Source: Helicobacter pametensis ATCC 51478
GTDB taxonomy: Bacteria > Campylobacterota > Campylobacteria > Campylobacterales > Helicobacteraceae
Direction of reading: 5' to 3'
Assembly: GCF_000518225.1 (NCBI RefSeq)
Contig: NZ_JADE01000009.1
Coordinates: forward strand, 52,871 to 116,870
Length of the DNA stretch: 64,000 bases
The notes beneath the pieces are model-generated. The model saw nothing but the letters and a program-made list of their open reading frames with translations. It was not told the DNA's origin and did no database searches. This document shows, in pieces, positions 62,306-64,000 of this stretch. A program made the translations under genes and the position numbers. The stretch's first letter is position 1. Every line of letters begins with the position of its first letter.

Positions 62306-63306
62306 TGAACCCTCATCCCCTCCAATTTCCCCTTCTCTTGTAATTCTTTGTAATAGTAAGAATGCAAGATCGCTAGCTCTTCCTCCCCCATATTTCCATC
62401 AATCATCGCTCCCAATGCTCCCTCAATTGCAAACACAGACATATAGATATGAGTGATGAGTAAAGCAATGATGGCAAATCCTAAGACATTGTGAATAATG
62501 GCACTAAGTCTTAGAGCATTGATGGGAGCAAGCTGAAAGTAAAGAAGTGCACCTGTAGCAATCATGATAAATCCTCCCACAGTGCAAGTCCAAAACCACA
62601 TCTTCATCCCAGCATTAAATTGTCCAGAAGGAATGGGAGTGGAGATGCTTTTGCCTTTTGTGAGATAGCCTCCTAGCATCAAAAGCCATTTGAGATCATA
62701 AGCTTTAGGCAAGCTTGCCTTCACCCACATCAAAAACATCAAAGGACCAAAGATGGTAAATCCAATGGTTGCAATCCCATGTAAATCTCTAGCCAGTCTG
62801 ACAAATGTCCCTCCACCAAGCTTTGCTCCAAACACCATAATCAGTCCAGTGATACAAATCACAATAAAAGGCACAGCAGCAAGCCAATGGATTGCGATGT
62901 TGTAATTGGAGAAGATTTTGTATTTCACTCCATGAGAGAAGCTCTTGGATTTGAAAATCATTAGATGTGTTGCAAAAGCTAAGGGCACAAGAATAATGAT
63001 TGCCAAGAAAATGGGAGCAAAGAATTTGTTTTGTAAAAGGGTGAAGAGCTCACCTAATCCAGTGACACCCTCAATCCCTTTGATGGGTTCTCCATTTCCC
63101 AAAACCCCTATAGTCAATCCTTGCATCTCTCTCACACTTCCACTGACTACTCCAGCTGTTGGGGAATCAACTCCCCAATTTTTGATTTGCTCAATTTGTT
63201 TCACTCCATAGATATGAGTGTTGGGAGAGAAATCAATGGGTTCTTTGACTTCTTTACTCACACCAAAGGCAAAGAGCAAGAAGCATACACACAACAATAC
63301 TCTCAT
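62293..63306 (-). CDS. fdhC: Formate dehydrogenase cytochrome b subunit FdhC
   Basis: Membrane anchor of 337 aa that passes electrons from the Fe-S subunit to menaquinone. Signal peptide (CVCFLLFAFG), a periplasmic stretch, then about five helices; haem-ligating His in NYNIAIHWLAAVPF, LARDLHGIATIGF and the late IIHNVLGFAIIALLITHIY. The C-terminal stretch (EGALGAMIDGNMG...EEELAILHSYYYKE) is typical of FdoI/FdhC types. Between fdhB and fdhD. Confidence 0.92.
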   Translation of the reverse strand: MRVLLCVCFLLFAFGVSKEVKEPIDFSPNTHIYGVKQIEQIKNWGVDSPTAGVVSGSVREMQGLTIGVLGNGEPIKGIEGVTGLGELFTLLQNKFFAPIFLAIIILVPLAFATHLMIFKSKSFSHGVKYKIFSNYNIAIHWLAAVPFIVICITGLIMVFGAKLGGGTFVRLARDLHGIATIGFTIFGPLMFLMWVKASLPKAYDLKWLLMLGGYLTKGKSISTPIPSGQFNAGMKMWFWTCTVGGFIMIATGALLYFQLAPINALRLSAIIHNVLGFAIIALLITHIYMSVFAIEGALGAMIDGNMGEEELAILHSYYYKELQEKGKLEGMRVQCTH

Positions 63307-63315
63307 CTCTTCTCC

Positions 63316-63948
63316 TTAATCGCCATAAGCCTTGGACCAAGTATAAGGAATCTTTGGAGTTCCACTTCCTCTAGCAATAGCACGATGACGGATGATTTCA
63401 CTCACCTCTTCACTGCTTCCAGCCAAAAGTGCTTTTGTTGAACACATTGCAGCACACATCGGAACTTTTCCTTCAGCGATTCTGTTTTGTCCATAGAGTT
63501 TGTATTCTTCTTCAGAATGTGTCTCTTCAGGACCTCCTGCACAGAATGTACATTTATCCATCGTTCCACGAGAACCAAAGACATCAGATTTAGGGAATTG
63601 TGGTGCTCCAAAAGGACAGGCATAGAGACAATAACCACATCCAATGCAAGTCTTTTTGTCATGCAAGACAATCCCATCTTCTCTAATGTAGAAGCAATCC
63701 ACTGGACAGACTTTGGCACAAGGAGCATCAGAGCAATGCATACAGGCAATAGAGATACTTTTCTCTTTGCCCTCAATCCCATCATTGAGTGTGACAACTC
63801 TTCTGCGATTGATTCCTACAGGAAGATGATGAGCTTCTTTACAAGCCACATCACATCCATGACAATCAATGCATCGATCCTCATCACAATAGAATTTGAT
63901 CCTTGAATGACTTTGGAGGGTTGAACCTCCAGAAGTTAATGCACTCAT
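63316..63948 (-). CDS. fdhB: Formate dehydrogenase iron-sulfur subunit FdhB
   Basis: Electron-transfer subunit of 210 aa with four [4Fe-4S] cluster motifs: CIDCHGCDVACK, CMHCSDAPCAKVCPVDC, CIGCGYCLYACP and CTFC. Works between the catalytic FdhA and the membrane cytochrome FdhC. It starts ten bases after the end of fdhA, behind AGGAGG. Confidence 0.95.
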   Translation of the reverse strand: MSALTSGGSTLQSHSRIKFYCDEDRCIDCHGCDVACKEAHHLPVGINRRRVVTLNDGIEGKEKSISIACMHCSDAPCAKVCPVDCFYIREDGIVLHDKKTCIGCGYCLYACPFGAPQFPKSDVFGSRGTMDKCTFCAGGPEETHSEEEYKLYGQNRIAEGKVPMCAAMCSTKALLAGSSEEVSEIIRHRAIARGSGTPKIPYTWSKAYGD

Positions 63949-63958
63949 TTACTCCTCC

Positions 63959-64000
63959 TTATGCTTTTTCTATACGGCATAGACCGCATTTGGTTTCGGG
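63959..64000 (-). CDS. fdhA: Formate dehydrogenase catalytic subunit FdhA, last 13 codons
   Basis: The right edge of the window holds the 3' end of the gene upstream of fdhB. The frame ends PETKCGLCRIEKA and stops at 63959-63961. Position, spacing and operon order point to the Mo/W catalytic subunit of formate dehydrogenase. Too short to identify by itself. Confidence 0.65.
   Translation of the reverse strand, partial: PETKCGLCRIEKA

Overview
This window (64,000 bases) comes from a bacterium of the Campylobacterota (Epsilonproteobacteria), most likely a Helicobacter-like member of the Helicobacteraceae. I base this on a CstI/CstII-type (GT42) sialyltransferase family, a paired flgG2/flgG flagellar rod locus behind a sigma-54 promoter, a divergent ChuA/HugZ haem locus, tupA divergent from tupBC, the futalosine menaquinone enzyme MqnE, long poly-G/poly-C contingency tracts and an AT-rich genome. 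I do not name a species.

Layout. 1-1329: two-component system (the kinase runs off the left edge). 1505-1983: five-tRNA operon on the minus strand with its own sigma-70 promoter. 2.1-8.5 kb: cation/H+ antiporter, flagellar rod genes, tungstate ABC transporter, asparaginase. 8.5-13.3 kb: DedA protein, haem receptor and haem oxygenase around a perfect Fur box, a pilin-like protein and a small membrane protein. 13.4-16.7 kb: glycosyltransferase cluster whose first gene carries an 11-C tract. 16.7-27.8 kb: nine-gene de novo purine operon (purE-C-F-M-N, a PurO-type IMP cyclohydrolase, stand-alone AICAR transformylase, purD, large fused purL). 28.0-32.3 kb: ferritin, then a TPP riboswitch in front of a TonB receptor and an NCS2 permease. 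32.3-39.6 kb: sialic acid locus with neuBCA and three GT42 genes, two with long poly-G tracts and all three with nearly identical first ~150 bp. 39.6-42.9 kb: ArsP/ArsR pair and small housekeeping genes. 42.9-48.4 kb: gyrB-dnaN-dnaA facing ruvC, with TTCAC-core DnaA boxes on both sides of dnaA and a DnaA-trio, so the chromosome origin is here. 49.0-56.3 kb: accessory defence island (RhuM remnant, DNA adenine methyltransferase, OLD-family nuclease, then an AAA ATPase paired with a small candidate PD-(D/E)XK nuclease). 56.4-64 kb: orphan [NiFe]-hydrogenase small subunit, second DedA, phase-OFF glycosyltransferase, gpt-like gene, mqnE, and the fdhA-fdhB-fdhC-fdhD formate dehydrogenase operon.

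How the parts work together. The surface is built to vary: sialic acid synthesis feeds three sialyltransferases, and at least four glycosyltransferase genes carry slippage-prone tracts. Iron and haem uptake, tungstate import (probably serving the formate dehydrogenase) and menaquinone synthesis fit an anaerobic or microaerobic respiratory life with formate and perhaps hydrogen.

The most unusual structure is in the defence island. A 198-bp direct repeat of the methyltransferase 3' end brackets the OLD gene, and each copy is followed at once by an ATPase defence cassette. This suggests that the methyltransferase tail acts as a recombination anchor for swapping cassettes. The ATPase plus small nuclease pair downstream matches no named defence system I can recall.
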